A stretch of 64,000 nucleotides of DNA from Artemia franciscana (GCF_032884065.1 NC_088880.1:33011298-33075297), one strand, 5' to 3'; positions 1 through 13,356 are shown, numbered from the stretch's first letter. Notes: generated by a model not told the origin, from the letters alone. A program made the numbers and translations.

Positions 1-699
1 GTTGCAGAAAAAGCTTCAGGACTGTGGTAACAACCAAAATGATAGCACTTATTAAAACTAAATAACATAAACAAATCGTGAAGAAAAACTTAGCCTATAA
101 TATCCTATAATTTTCTAGGGGATCCATACTCACGCTGAGAAATCTTCCCAGCTATCTGCGAGTAACATGTTCTCTCAGGTTACACAGCCTCTCTTCACCA
201 TATTTCAAACAGATACTTTGTTTAATTCAGTTTATTTTATCTTTAGAAATAGGGCTATTAAAGGAAAAGAATGGTTTCAGATGCAGATTTCTATTGCCAC
301 TGATTCAATTTGGGAATTCGTTGTGGTCTAAATTCTTACGTTCCCACATTTTTAAACTTTTTTTTAGTTTTTTATATGACGCTATACAACCTGTAAATGA
401 CTGTAAAAATGCTAATGACTGCTTTATATAAACATGTGTATAGAGTAGTGAAAAAAAAATTAATTCGAGCTTTTGTGGTAGGGGGGGGGGAGAAAAGATT
501 CTGGTTTTTGTTAGTTGTTTTCTAAGTGTGTTTATGGTAAGGCCTTATCTGTATTTAGTTAATTTATAACTGTTATTCTTATCGAAATAATTCCAGAGGA
601 ATTTCCAGATGCTAGTTTTACACTGACTGTACATAAAACAATAACTACAGTTTCCGGGTTCGATCCCACTTTCTTGGCCCATAATTAAAGTAAGATTAA
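1..699. other. Non-coding sequence, probably RNF121 intron
   Basis: No exon, conserved protein or clear repeat is visible. There is a G run near 481 and a short box-B-like string near 658-668, but no surrounding tRNA fold. The stretch lies upstream of the first recognisable RNF121 exon, so it is probably intron. The N-terminal exons of that gene were looked for here and not found. Confidence 0.4.
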
Positions 700-1359
700 G
701 AGGGTTACGTTAGGCTAGGCCATGTTTTGTGGATGAATGATGACAGATGGCCAAAGATTGTACTTTTTGCCTATTCGTTTAAAGCCAGAAGAAAAGGAGA
801 TCGTCCCAAATTGTGGTTGTAAGGGATATAGGCAGGCCCGAATTCACCACTAGGCACTGGACTAGGGGCGCATAATGCAAGGGGTTGCAATAAATTCTCG
901 CTGAGTGATTTTTTCTTCACAAAAACTGAACTGACGTGATTTACCATCTAAGTGCCAGGTGCCCTCCACCACCGCGCTGCCTATTCAAAAAAAGCGATTT
1001 TAAAACAACACAGGAATACTGTGGCCACTTAAAAACTGTCAAATGTCTCCTAAGAATGGTAGTTGATAGTTTGGTATCACCTCCCTCTGTCATTACTTTT
1101 GACTCATCAGTTGCATTCTATTAAGTGAGTCCACAATCAACGAATTTTCTGGATTTCCCAGAAAACATCACAAAAACGAGGCGACAAAAACGCTTGGGCC
1201 TAGGAGTGTCAAAGCTTCAAACCCGACCCCGGATATAGGAACAATTTGAAATAAATTGGAACTTCATACCAGAGGGAAGGTTGGGGTTGAGGAGTGTGCG
1301 CAGCCGTGTTGGCTTCAGGTGACATGGTTCTGTAATGAATTGGTAGTAGTAATAGTAAT
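700..1359 (+). mobile_element. 3' end of an RTE-like LINE, split by a MITE
   Basis: Bases 700-832 and 1232-1359 match, in order, the end of the better preserved LINE at 19980-21300. Shared features are the segment read as DDR.PKIV, the basic C-terminal stretch and a final tail of TAG/TAA triplets near 1342-1357. Bases 833-1231 are foreign (see the MITE entry). It is a dead fragment with no open frame. The family assignment rests on similarity to the other copy and on the typical end of RTE-like reverse transcriptases. Confidence 0.65.
833..1231. mobile_element. hAT-like MITE with 8-bp target duplication
   Basis: A 399-bp insertion starts with CAGGCCCGAATTCACC and continues with the CTAGGGGCGCA string seen in many hAT non-autonomous elements. 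Its right end is a degenerate inverted version (CCTAGG then ACCCGACCCCG). It is flanked by GATATAGG at 825-832 and again at 1232-1239, a perfect 8-bp direct repeat, which is the hAT signature. It has no coding capacity, so it would depend on a transposase supplied elsewhere. Confidence 0.75.
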
Positions 1360-1397
1360 TTGCGTTTGTTTCATATACTCTTTTTTTCAATTTTCAG

Positions 1398-1626
1398 GAT
1401 GGTCTACAAATGGTTTTACATTATTCACTTACTAAGCTGTGGTCTGGGTATTTTTGGATACGCCGTTATAATTGCAGCTTTTTGTGGATTTAATTTGGTT
1501 TTTGGAGTTCTCCCTCAAGTGTGGCTGGATTTCGGTTTTTTACTTATATTCTATGGCTCATACTTTGGAGTACTAGGAAGAGATTTAGCTGAGATGTGTG
1601 CTGATAAAATGGCATCAAATATAGGG
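1398..1626 (+). CDS. RNF121: RNF121, internal exon (transmembrane region)
   Basis: RNF121 is a multi-pass RING E3 ubiquitin ligase of the ER and Golgi, linked in animals to membrane-protein quality control and channel trafficking. This exon follows an AG acceptor (TTTTCAG, 1391-1397) and ends at donor GTATGT (1627). It encodes MVYKWF, two hydrophobic segments (roughly residues 6-36 and 40-58 of the exon) and the RDLAEMCADKMASNIG stretch, which closely matches the family's RDFAEMCADYMAS. The first base completes a codon from an upstream exon outside the window. The methionine here is internal, not the start: the family has about 130 residues before it. Confidence 0.9.
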
Positions 1627-3196
1627 GTATGTATTACCGTTATTGTTGGGGTTTCCAACTGTCTATGGGTGTACATGAATTATCATTTAGTGAACCGATG
1701 ATTTCAAAGATGCTCCAGACTCGGAACCCACCCTATAGTATCGATTCTGATTCTGGCTCTGAACCGGATTGAATATGCTAAATTATCAATATAATTGGTG
1801 TACACCTATTGGGTGGCTGGGGACTGTAATAGCTTCTGTCGATTAAAGGTCAATTTTCGTTTATTGCTTTTTTGATTATCAAATTAGAGAGAAAAAAAAT
1901 GCCAGAATTCAAATTCATGAAACAACTTCATGTCCAAGAGCCTTTATCAACGGAAAAAAAGTTAAAAAAAAAAAGTTAAATTATCTAAAGAAACACAAAA
2001 ACAACACACAAGAGAAAAAAACGAAAACAAATAAAATGCACATCTTAATAAACTTCCAAAATACTGCAAAACTAAATGTCTGAATAATCACAGAAAAGAC
2101 AAACAAATGTCTCTTGTATACCAAATATTTCTCATCTATAAATTCAGGTTGGCAAATTATTTGCCGATCGCATTTATATTATTTGAAGTTTTGTCGTTGT
2201 TTTTCTCTTTCGTTTTGTTTCATCGTTTTATCTAAATCATACCCGTTTTTCTTTCCCTATTTTTTTTTTTTTTTTAATGGAAAAGCAGTTTGGTCTGAGA
2301 AATTATTGTTAATTAATTTTTAATAAATAATATTTAATTAATTTTTTTTAAATATTTATTCTCGAATTTTTTATTTCCTTTTGATTGGTTGCAGTTTAAA
2401 TTTAACGCATCTGTTTCTGTTTTAATGCTTGTATTCTGAAAAGCGTTTAAAAGTAATATCAATCCCTTTTCAAACCAATTGGAAGCATAAGACGAAAGTC
2501 GTCCATCTCATTAAAGACGTGAAATTACAGCGAGCTAGAAATGGGGGAGGGGGGGAGAAATTGCAGAGAAGGAGAGAAAAAGGAAAGAACCAAAGATTGA
2601 AGAAAAGAGCAAGAGAATGGGAAACGGGAGAAAATGCAAAATAATTAAGTGATAGCAATACAATTGAAAAATCTTCTGAACTACCTAATTAGTGTGGTCT
2701 TACCAAAATAAAACTCATGTGTTCAAGTAGTTAATTAGTCTTAAGTTCTTATAAAAATGGTCGGATTTGCATTGTAGTTTCAACGGCAAGGTATTCCTGC
2801 ATTGTCTTTAGTATTTCGAATGTCCACGCATACATGAAATGGTGATTAAAATTTGATTAATTAACCGTTAATGTTGTGAGCAATTAACCATTAATGTTGT
2901 TAGAAATTGGCTTATCTTAAGTTAGAAACCTGACAATTGTCCAAGTATTGAGCATAAATGTGTAAAAAATGAAAATCTAGGCCCCAGTTTTGTTTTATTT
3001 TGAAGACAAAATCACGAAACTGTTTTTGATAAAGACCCATTCAGAATAAAATTTTACTAATATTGGCTTAAAATTACTGATTGGCTGAAAAATTGTATGA
3101 AAAATTCTGATTGGCTCAAATTATTGCTAAGTAAATCTCAGTAATAGTAAAATCTCATTGCGGTTCAGCCTTAATCTGGCATATTTCGTAATTTTG
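1627..3196 (+). other. RNF121 intron, AT-rich, no recognised element
   Basis: This is the first part of the 4.3-kb intron between the membrane exon and the RING exon. It is AT-rich with A and T runs (1895-1980, 2258-2275) and a G run near 2541-2554. Short open frames are low complexity. No conserved coding or repeat structure is visible. Confidence 0.5.
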
Positions 3197-3204
3197 AAGT
3201 CACT

Positions 3205-3498
3205 CAGTGGCGTAACAAAGTCCTAGTGGGAGGGGGGGGGGGATTTTTCCAAATCAAGTGAAAATGACAGTGAAGACTGAAAAATGATCCACATATTACC
3301 ATAAATGCAAATATATACAAAAGAAAACTGACCTGTTTCTCTGGATACTTGAATTACGCAGGCTTATCTTAGTTTTGACATTTTTCAGAAACTAAATTTC
3401 AGCTTGAGGATGGGCAAACTGAAATCTGGGGGCGGGGCAAACTTGGGTCTAGAGGGGACAGTTGCCCCCCCCATGCCCCATAGAAAATTACGCCCCTG
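3205..3498. mobile_element. hAT-like MITE with imperfect 8-bp duplication
   Basis: Starts CAGTGGCGTAA and ends TTACGCCCCTG, so the ends are inverted repeats (CAGTGGCGTAA against CAGGGGCGTAA), the terminal motif common in hAT MITEs. The flanking octamers are AAGTCACT (3197-3204) and CTGTCACT (3499-3506), matching at six of eight positions as expected for an old duplication. Inside are purine/G-rich segments and no reading frame. Confidence 0.65.
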
Positions 3499-4011
3499 CT
3501 GTCACTACTTCTCATGTTCTGCTTTTTATTTTTTTATTTTTTGGTAATTGCGTAGAGACCTTGTTGAAGAGAAGGAAAAAGCTAAAAAAAAAAATAATTA
3601 CTTACTTCATAACTTTGTAGATTAATCATAGTTAATACATTTTGTATGCAGTCAACCTTAATCTTCACTTATTTCAGTATTTTTCCACTTTTTTCAAGAA
3701 ATGCATCATGAAATAAGCTTTGCTTAATTTTGAAAAGTCTGCGATATGCATCTGTTTCAGGGATGATTCAAAACTGAATAAAAGCTATTAAAAAAAGGAT
3801 AAATATGTTGGAAAATTGAAAAAACCGATGAAATAAGGGAAGATAAAGGTCAGCTACATGCAAAATGTGTTAACTATGATAATTCCGCATATTATGAAGT
3901 AAGAATTGTTTTTGACATGTTTCATTTTCTCCAGTAAGATCTCTTGGCCTATATTTTTACTATATTTTGATTTATATTTTAGGATTTGTTTGTTGTTGTT
4001 TTTTTTTTAAG

Positions 4012-4155
4012 TTAAAGCGCACCTCCCATTTTTTTCAAAAGTTAAAAACGGCTCCTGTTTTTGGGTACTTGGAAAAAATTTAGCTGAGAAACGTGCTGAT
4101 AAATCGCTACTTTCGCGTCTAAAGATGGTATCTGACATTTTTACACTTTTGGAAT
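4012..4155 (+). pseudogene. Decayed duplicate of part of the RNF121 exon
   Basis: Bases 4050-4103 align without gaps to 1555-1608 of the RNF121 exon, with about 43 of 54 positions identical, including the 12-mer ATTTAGCTGAGA and the 11-mer GTGCTGATAAA. The original reading frame stays open and reads VLGKNLAEKRADK where the gene has VLGRDLAEMCADK, so the conserved Met-Cys pair is lost. The frame is open from a pyrimidine-rich AG at 4010-4011 to a stop near 4153. A dead exon duplicate is the simplest reading; a weak alternative exon is possible but no good donor is seen. Confidence 0.6.
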
Positions 4156-4740
4156 AATGGCCAGACTTTTTTGCTATGCCTTTCTCAAGGGGGGGGGGGG
4201 TCAACAGGACAATGTATGTTTAGTTACGGATCGATTCTCCTGATATACATCAGCCTTCTGTTCCTCCCTTTGAGAAAGGCCTAGCAAACTAATTTTGGTA
4301 ATTATCTCAGAAGTATGAAAGTCTGATACAACCTTTAGGCCAGACAGAGATGAAAGGGCGTAAAATATAGAGATAGACACTAAAAATAAACGGTAGGCCG
4401 TCCCAGGCATTGCTGCTTATCTAAGCTTTCAAATTTCCAAATATTAATTATCTTTTTATAGAATTGTGCCGATATACTCTTTCAGACTAGGAAGAGATGG
4501 GTCTTTCTGAAGTTGTATCGGCTTATAGACAAAGTATAGAGAAAATAACCAAAAGTAGGCACAAAACGAAAATGGCAAAGAATAAAAGGAGAAGAAAGAC
4601 AACTTAAACAAGTCGGTTGTTTGTTGTCAGTTAATAACGATTTATGATTATTGAAACAAATTATGATTGATTTGATATTATCTTTGAATATCGGTCACAT
4701 AGTCATAAAAAGGTCTTTGAATTTTGTTTCTGGGGCTTTT

Positions 4741-5075
4741 CTTTTTATGGCACTTGATATTTACCTAATGACATATGGCGATCGCAATTTCTGTCCGTCG
4801 GTCTCTCTGTCTGTCTATCAGTCTCGGTTTTGCTTGTTCGGGAACTTCCAGATAAGCTAGGACGATGAAAGTAGGCAGGCGTATCAGGGACCAGACCAGA
4901 TTAAATTAGAAAGAGTCTCTTCCCCGATTCGACCACTTGGGGGGGGGAGCGAGCGAACGAGATAGCTGAGAAGACTTTGCCGATAAAACAAATGATTTTT
5001 GTTCTTAAGTTTGGCTTGTTTCTGTTAGGAGCATATGGCTCCTTATATTGCCTCATCTTTTTAAAGAGAGGGCGG
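4741..5075 (+). mobile_element. Head fragment of the GCGATCGC repeat element
   Basis: Begins with TTTTTATGGCACTTGATATT, then GACATATGGCGATCGCAATT, a run of (T)CTGTC units, and the segment AGATAAGCTAGGACGATGAA followed by GGCAGGCGTATCAGGGACC. The same order heads the large copy at 52455 and recurs near 33590. Here the ~290-bp tandem units are missing, so only the head is present. Confidence 0.65.
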
Positions 5076-5205
5076 CGAAAAAATGACAGCAAAGAAAACA
5101 TCTAAATGACAAGATCCAGTTTGTTCTGTTTATAAAAATTCATGATGAATAATGTTGCAGACTACCCAACGGGATTCGATTGGTCAGGCAAACATCATTC
5201 AAAAA

Positions 5206-5271
5206 AATAAAAATATAAAAATAAAAAAATAAAATAAAAAAAAAAAAAAAAAAAAAAAAAATAAAAATAAA
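5206..5271. repeat. Poly(A)-rich low-complexity tract
   Basis: A tract of nearly pure A with scattered T, including an unbroken run of A near 5236-5261. It lies inside the RNF121 intron. It may be the remains of a retroposed poly(A) tail, but no retroposed body is recognised beside it. Confidence 0.6.
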
Positions 5272-5902
5272 ATTTGAAGAAATTAGGATTAAAATAGCAC
5301 TGATTCACAATGTTGGAGACACCCTTGCGTAATACGCAAGGAATCCACCCTTGCGTAAGAGAAAGAACCATAAAACACTTAAATCCAGGCAAAGAATAAT
5401 TTCGGATTAAAACTCTTTGAAGAAAATGGCTCTTTGTCCTTGGGGCTATTTCTTCTAAATTGAGCTGATCTCGAGGGTTCTGGTATTGAAGTGAAAGTCT
5501 TGTGGATTTAGTTGGGGAGAGGAATACATCTTAGAAAAGACAAGATGGATACGAGAAACAGTAATCTCAATTATGCCCTATTCTGAAAAATAATTTGCTG
5601 AAGATTGAAAATCACGATACCCCGTTGGTGTCTACAGGTCTTTCAGTTTTATTAAATTAAATGTTTTCAGGAGCGTTTGAAACTCACTGGGCAATGAAAA
5701 AAAGGACCCAAAATTTTGGTGACCTTAATCTGTATTATCTCAACAGACAAGAGAGGCGATTTAAAGGAAAGAAATAAGCGGGAGGTTGTGTCAGGCAGTC
5801 TTCCTTGTCAAAAGAAACCTTAAGTTTTTATAGTTTAGAGATAGTAAATCAGCGGATGATCTACTCAATTTGCTTTTTAATGTTTTTTTCACCTCTTTTC
5901 AG

Positions 5903-6036
5903 TATTATGTTCCTGATGGTATTCCTAGTCGTAGTTTAGAAGAAAATATGTGTGCAGTTTGTGGCAATAGACTCCTTGTGCTCAACAATGATGATGCGGT
6001 CCTTGAAAAAACTTTTAGACTTCCTTGTAATCATGT
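5903..6036 (+). CDS. RNF121: RNF121, exon with first half of the RING-H2 domain
   Basis: Acceptor TTTTCAG ends at 5902; donor GTAAGT begins at 6037. The exon reads YYVPDGIPSRSLEENM, then CAVC (first zinc-ligand pair), and ends with CNHV whose last codon is split across the intron. It joins the previous exon in phase 0 (ATAGGG|TATTAT), and the joined protein keeps family spacing without insertion. The ligands seen are the two cysteines of CAVC, then C and H of CNH. The remaining ligands are in the next exon, so the RING is interrupted by a 3.7-kb intron. Confidence 0.92.
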
Positions 6037-6077
6037 GTAAGTATTTCTTGAACCAAATACCTCATTGTGCTTTCTAG

Positions 6078-6133
6078 CGGAAGGGCCATGAAACGGAGAA
6101 CAGCGCCGTCGGTTTGGACTTCAGAGTCTAATG
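6078..6133 (+). mobile_element. 3' fragment of the tRNA-derived SINE
   Basis: The segment GGGCCATGAAACGGAGA, CAGCGCC, GTCGGTTTGGACTT matches the 3' part of the full SINE at 62551-62878, where the same order reads GGACCATGAAACGGAGATCAGCACCGCCGGTTTGGACC. It lies 42 bp into the RNF121 intron, very close to the donor. Confidence 0.7.
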
Positions 6134-6319
6134 CCGGATCCTTTACCTTCTTTAAGGGACTTTGCTTTGAGAAGAGGTTTTTGACGTTATAAAAAGAATT
6201 GGGCTGTTGTTCAAATGTCTAGTTTTATGGATTGCAAAGGGTTCTACTCTACAGCTGCCCATGAGGAAGGTGATAAATGGGATACCACGCCTTTATGATT
6301 ATCTTGGTCTTACTTGAAC

Positions 6320-6545
6320 TTGAGAGTAGGGAGTCCGGGGTTCCACCCCAACCGCGGCAGAGCTGATGCAAGAACCTTCGTAGTCAGAAAGCAATGTTAA
6401 TCCGTAAATAAGAAGTAAAATACTTTAATTCTTCTGGTGGCACAGTGCGTATGTCATCTACGTGAAAATACGAGGCTCGGGCTTTAATCTTAGCTACCTC
6501 AGGGCCGACGCAAGGACCGGCTCTGAGCAGGACCATGTGTTAATC
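6320..6545 (+). repeat. Possible second tRNA-derived repeat, one and a half copies
   Basis: Two neighbouring segments share a core: AGAGCTGATGCAAGAACC near 6359 and AGGGCCGACGCAAGGACC near 6500. The first is preceded by a box-B-like GGGGTTCCACCCC (6338-6350), the second by a box-A-like TGGCACAGTGCG (6437). The arrangement suggests a diverged tRNA-derived SINE different from the main one here. Copies elsewhere in the window were not found, so this is tentative. Confidence 0.35.
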
Positions 6546-6889
6546 CTCACCAGGCGTCTGACGCTCAGATGTTTCGTGGGAACTTGTTTAACCGTAAGCA
6601 CATCAGACTCACGGCATACTGTGATTATGATGAATCTCTTTATGATTAGCTCCATAATTTGATAGACCTGTAATATAGTTTATCTGTTTTTGCTGTGTGA
6701 TTCATTCATTTGAATAAATGAATGATTTTGGTACCCATTAAACCAGCCTCAGATGGAGTACACAAGAACAAAAAACACACTTTTAGTATTTAAACAATTA
6801 TAAAGAGAAGATAAAAGATTTCAAATAGCTATAAAAACTAACTCAAAACAAGTTTTATTAGTACTTCAGGACGCTAGATCAGGATTGGG

Positions 6890-7200
6890 TCGTAATAGAA
6901 GAGTTATACTACTACTAACAGCTCACTGCAGCACCATGCCGCCTGATGTCTACACAGCTTCACAAGCTCCACCTCCATCCCTATCTATTTAAAACCTCCC
7001 TCTTTACACCCTCCCAAGAAGCTTTAATTTCCCTTAAATCCTTCCTTACGATCTCCTTTCAGCCAACTTGGGGGTAACTTAATTTTCTTTTACCCCGTTA
7101 GATGATTTTCCAAAAAGGACTATCTTTGGCAATCCGTCATCCCTCATCCGTATTACGTGTCCTAGCCATCTACCTGGTAATATTACTAAGGATTGCTTCT
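6890..7200 (-). mobile_element. 3' end of the RTE-like LINE, minus strand
   Basis: Read on the minus strand this is the same LINE 3' region as at 20950-21300: a segment equivalent to DRLPKIV, then the basic stretch, ending with a TAG/TAA-rich tail (6890-6920). The counterpart near 45365-45640 is in the same orientation. Several frame breaks are present. Confidence 0.6.
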
Positions 7201-7309
7201 TCCTGGCTATTAATCCAAGTATCTACACGTTTAGTAGTCGAAAGAGGAACTTGCAATATTTGTAATATGTTGAACGCGTTTTTCTGCTGCGGAAAAATCT
7301 CCAAATAAG

Positions 7310-9480
7310 ACTATTATAGAGAATGTGGAAGAATCAGTTCATTATATGGAAATGTAAAAGGGAAACAGCCAAATATTTTGGGCCCCTCCACCAGGAACCT
7401 TTTTCAACAGCGAGACTGAAATCAAAAGTACGTAAAACTTCGTGAAAAGAAGAAAAACGATAACACTGACTCGCCAACTCACTTGCCAAAAACTCAACAC
7501 CTACCTGCCCATTGGAAGGCGAAGATAATATGGTCCTAAACGTGTATAGTAGCTTCTTTTCGAAGGTCTTAAGACAAAGTCTCAAGGACTTAATTAAGCT
7601 TCACCGAAGCGGACAGATATGTTACAAACTGGTTTACCACATAACAAAAGAATTTACATTTCGATTCATTGGATCAGAGATTGATCTGCGACTGCTCCTT
7701 TTGCTTCACAGAAAAATTCTCATCTAAACCTCTCCCCCTTTATGAAAAAAATTTCTAGGTACGTGCCTTGGGGAGAGTCCTGAGACAGTTTTGATGAAAT
7801 TTTCACCATCTCCTGTGATCATAGGCGTAGGTGCTAGTATTTGAACCAAAAATGCCTTGAAACTGCCGTAGCACTTCTAAATACATCGTTCTCAATCAGT
7901 TTTTGCCGGAAAACGAACGTGTTTGATTTTTCGTGCAAATGTAATCGTTTTTGCGTTTCGAGCCAGATTGCTTGCGTTTTGGCGTAAGTTCACGAGTCGT
8001 GTTGGTTCAACAGGTTTTATGAAATATTTCGGTTGAAATGTTAAAAAAAAACACTTCTGCGTTAAAACTCAATATATTACACGATAACCTAAATATAAAG
8101 GTGCTATTATTTTGTTTTTCCTTGGTGAAGGAAATTCTTCATGTCAGTCAGCCAGATCAAGGTAGCTGATCTGGATGGGTAGTGGCACCTGATGAGAAAC
8201 GGTTAATAATTGTCAGTTTTTTCTTCATCAGAACCTTACAAATCGTACTTTCTAAAGCGTGCGTTTTTATTGATTTTAATAATTTGAACGGATTTGGAAC
8301 TCCCACTATTTAAAATCTTGAGATACACCCCTGCTTCTCTTGATATCGTGCTGAATTCAACAGCATGACAATAATTTGTTTCTATGCATAATTTGACGGG
8401 CACACCCGAATTGTTTTTGAACTGTAGGACCAAAAAAACAAAATATTTTTACTTATTGGGACTGGAGGGGAGGGGTTATGTACTTTTATTTCGTATTTTT
8501 GATTCAGTAGAAATTTTTCAATCGTTAAAAACAAATGCCCATATGATTCTGGCCATTTTCACAACGTTTTTTATTGCATCGAATGTACCAATTTTTTACC
8601 TTCTTTTGCCAGAAATCAAAAAATATTATGACAGTTATAGAAACACCAGGTTTTTCTGTAATATTTAGGATATTGTTCGGTTACAAGATTCGTGTGGGCC
8701 GAGCTTCAGCCCTCCTCCATCCCGTGGGTGATACCCTTGCAAATTTTCGAAACCCATTTTTTTGTCGAGTTTTTTTTTGTAATATGTATCAAATTTTGAT
8801 GGTCAGGGCTGCTTTCAGGATTTTCGTTTAGAGGGAAGGGTATTTTGTTGTTGTTTTGGGGGAAGGGGATTAAAAAAATGTGTTTATATTATTCTTTGCT
8901 TTTTTACGAGTCAGACGAAGTTTTGGGAGAGGGAAGAGGTCAAAATTGGTAACCTCTCCCCCCCCCTCTAGGTATGGCCTTGATCAGAATTGTCGGAGTG
9001 ATTAGTCTTAATGTGGAACTGGAACAAAACTATTCTTATAAGTTGTTCCAAAATGCTGATTCAATGCTGACAATGTTTGCATACTAGGAGTATATTGCTT
9101 AGTAAAAAAAAAACAAAAAACAACTAAATTTGCTTTGACGACTAACTCTGTTTGCTATAGTTTAAGCTTTTACAATGTATGCTTGATGAGAGTTTTGAAA
9201 AATTACGAGATTTTAACATTGATGTAGAGACTGTACACAGTCGAGAAGGAAGGGGATTGCCTTTTATTGTTTGTTCATGTACCGCCATTTTGCCAAAAAG
9301 ACAATGGGGCTAATCGTCAAGTACTTGGAATGGTACTAGCGACTTTTATTTTTCTTTTAGTTTCCTGATTTTATATGATGATCTGAGCCTGATCTACACC
9401 TATAAAATTTATAGGATAAATAATTACATTATATAATAAATATAATAAAAATTATCCATATTATATATAACTATAATTAT
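7310..9480 (+). other. RNF121 intron, no recognised element
   Basis: Open frames of 60-95 codons occur on both strands (for example 7334-7585 minus and 8384-8668 plus), but none has a motif, plausible splice sites or similarity I recognise. A G/C homopolymer-rich segment lies at 8815-8985. The string GAGTCAGACGAA near 8909 recurs near 59097, so this part may be an old repeat. Confidence 0.4.
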
Positions 9481-9497
9481 GTATAATCTATCTATCT

Positions 9498-9694
<197 letters not shown>

Positions 9695-9726
9695 TATATA
9701 AAGTAAGTAGTAAATATAATAAATAA

Positions 9727-11240
<1,514 letters not shown>

Positions 11241-11248
11241 TCATTTCA

Positions 11249-11304
11249 AACAAATAAACGTTCAAATGGGATAAGTCCACTTATTAGACAGTGAAAACAG
11301 ATAT
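11249..11304. repeat. Arm of a small MITE family, first copy
   Basis: AACAAATAAACGTTCAAATG, then GGATAAGTCC and TTAGACAGTGAAAACAG. The same string, slightly diverged, recurs at 11514-11570 and as both arms of the inverted element at 18187-18338. Confidence 0.55.
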
Positions 11305-11497
11305 AAAAGCGTGGATAAGTCGATGACATGTACAATAGTCGTCTTCAGCAGAAATACTAAAGCCTTAAAATTAAAACTAACACATTTATGCAGAATAAAA
11401 TAACTACATCCGGTTCATAAATAGTGAACTAGTTCACAAAAAGTTAACTTAAAAGTTCACAAAAAGTAAACTTAAATTAGGTATTTTTTTCAAGATC

Positions 11498-11615
11498 ACA
11501 CTGCCTTTATGACGAACAAATAAACATTCAAATGGGGAAAGTCCATTCATTAGACAGTGAAAACAGATTCAATAGTCTGTTGAACGATTATTTGTACGTC
11601 ATAGATAGGCAGTGT
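11498..11615. mobile_element. Short MITE with ACACTGCC inverted ends
   Basis: About 118 bp. The left end ACACTGCCTTTATGAC and right end GTCATAGATAGGCAGTGT are inverted repeats, and ACAAATA/TATTTGT pair just inside. The interior carries the AAACATTCAAATG...GACAGTGAAAACAG arm sequence. The related element near 18187 is preceded by the same ACACTGCCTTT string. Confidence 0.5.
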
Positions 11616-12313
11616 TGTCTTGGAAAAAATACTTAATTTAAGGTATTACGTCGATGATTGAATTCATCTATAATAATACTTATCTCATAATCACCCAGAT
11701 CAGTTAAAATCAGAATTTATAATTATATAAATCCCTGTTTACTTCTTGGAACGTCTGAAATGTTTTCAAGAATAAATTTCGTGCTTCTAAGAATTCTTTC
11801 CTGACTTCCTCTCCTTTGGCCATATTTCTAGTGGTGTTTAAGTCTTCTCAAAGGGTAGGAAATACTTGGTAGTAATTAGGCCACAAAATATTTAATTTGT
11901 TTAGCTCAAAGAGTGGGTTCTTCTCGTAAACTTTGTCTCTGGCTCTATAACTCCAAGAATGTTTGAATTCTAGGGATTTTGATTTTCGACTCCTAGAGGG
12001 GAATGGTATAAAAGTGGCATATCCAACTCCCAGTTTTGACCCTATATTCTATTAAGTTTTTGACGTTTAGTGTTAATTGGGAACTTCGGTTTTACAACAA
12101 GCCATGTGTTGATTGTTGGTCTATTAACAGATGGACCAGACCGAGGTTTTAAAATTCAAAAACCCGTTTCAAAAACCCGTAAAATCGCTAAAAATCGATT
12201 GGAAATTAACACCAAGCCTTTATTATATTTCTTGCATATATTTCTATTGCCTCATTTTGGTATTAAAAATTTGTTAGTCAGCAGTTACGTTCCTGTGAGC
12301 TCATTGAAACTTG

Positions 12314-12830
12314 CTAGTAGTAATTAAGAGTATGAGAAAACGCCATATAATTATTTAAATGACATTTTTTTTATTCATAATATAAAATTTTTATATTACT
12401 AGCATGATTTTCACTATTACACCGTTATGCAGACAATTAGCATAATTATTTAAGTGATGGTTATTAATTAAATGGTAGTAATTAAGAGAGTGGAAAAACG
12501 CTAAATAACTATCTAGGTGACTATTGTTTTATTGCTAGGTCACTATTATATTGCTAATAGTAATTGAGAGAGTGGGAAAACGCCAAGTAACTATTTAGGT
12601 GACTATTATTTTATTTATTTACACTATTATGATTTTGTATTACTACTACAATTTACACTGTTACACTGACAATTATTATAAATACTTAAGAAGCACTTAT
12701 AAGTATATCAAAATAGAAAAATTATTTAACAAAAATTACAACCCTGATTAAAAAAAAAATATATATGCTAGTAATGATTAAGACAGTGGAAAAACTTTAC
12801 ATCTTCTAACTTTATCTTTGCGTTTATTGT
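12314..12830. repeat. Degenerate tandem repeat, GTAATTAAGAGAGTGG units
   Basis: Four units begin near 12314, 12475, 12557 and 12768 with variants of TAGTAATTAAGAGAGTGG, AAAAACGC and TAAATAACTATTTAGGTGAC. Unit spacing is irregular (about 160, 82 and 211 bp), so the array is old or interrupted. It ends about 50 bp before the last RNF121 exon. Confidence 0.55.
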
Positions 12831-12874
12831 TTGTATTTTCTTCATAAATTTCACGTCAATTTTCTTTAACATGA

Positions 12875-13003
<129 letters not shown>

Positions 13004-13263
13004 TCTCAGTCTCTTTTTATCACTAGCCAAAATTTCTCATTTCATTTCTTACAAGAAATTTGGAGTTGTTTGCTGAAAAATTATTTCAATTTTATGTTTT
13101 GTTTAGAGTGAAATTGTTTACCTATTATACAGAATTTGGTCTTTATTAAAACTTTTTTAAATCCTAATGATGGTTATTTTATTTGTAGATATCAATTCCT
13201 TAGATCTTGGAGCCGCAGAGGAAATTTTTATATGGTATAGAAATAATTTATAACTTCGCATTA

Positions 13264-13265
<2 letters not shown>

Positions 13266-13343
<78 letters not shown>

Positions 13344-13356
13344 TATATATATATAT
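13266..13356. repeat. (AT)n microsatellite
   Basis: About 90 bp of AT dinucleotides with one AA interruption near 13340, about 260 bp after the RNF121 stop codon. Confidence 0.95.

Noticed and set aside
650..690. B-box-like GGTTCGATCCC near the window start
   Set aside because: No tRNA arms or SINE body surround it.
2429..2658. Charged plus-strand frame and its mirror on the minus strand
   Set aside because: Purine-rich low complexity in an intron with no homologue recognised.
8384..8831. Overlapping plus-strand frames of 85-94 codons in the RNF121 intron
   Set aside because: Phe/Leu-rich composition follows from T-rich DNA; no conserved pattern or splice sites.
8815..8998. Possible hAT-like element with CAGGGCTGC and CCTTG ends
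   Set aside because: The ends are not convincing inverted repeats and the flanking octamers do not match.
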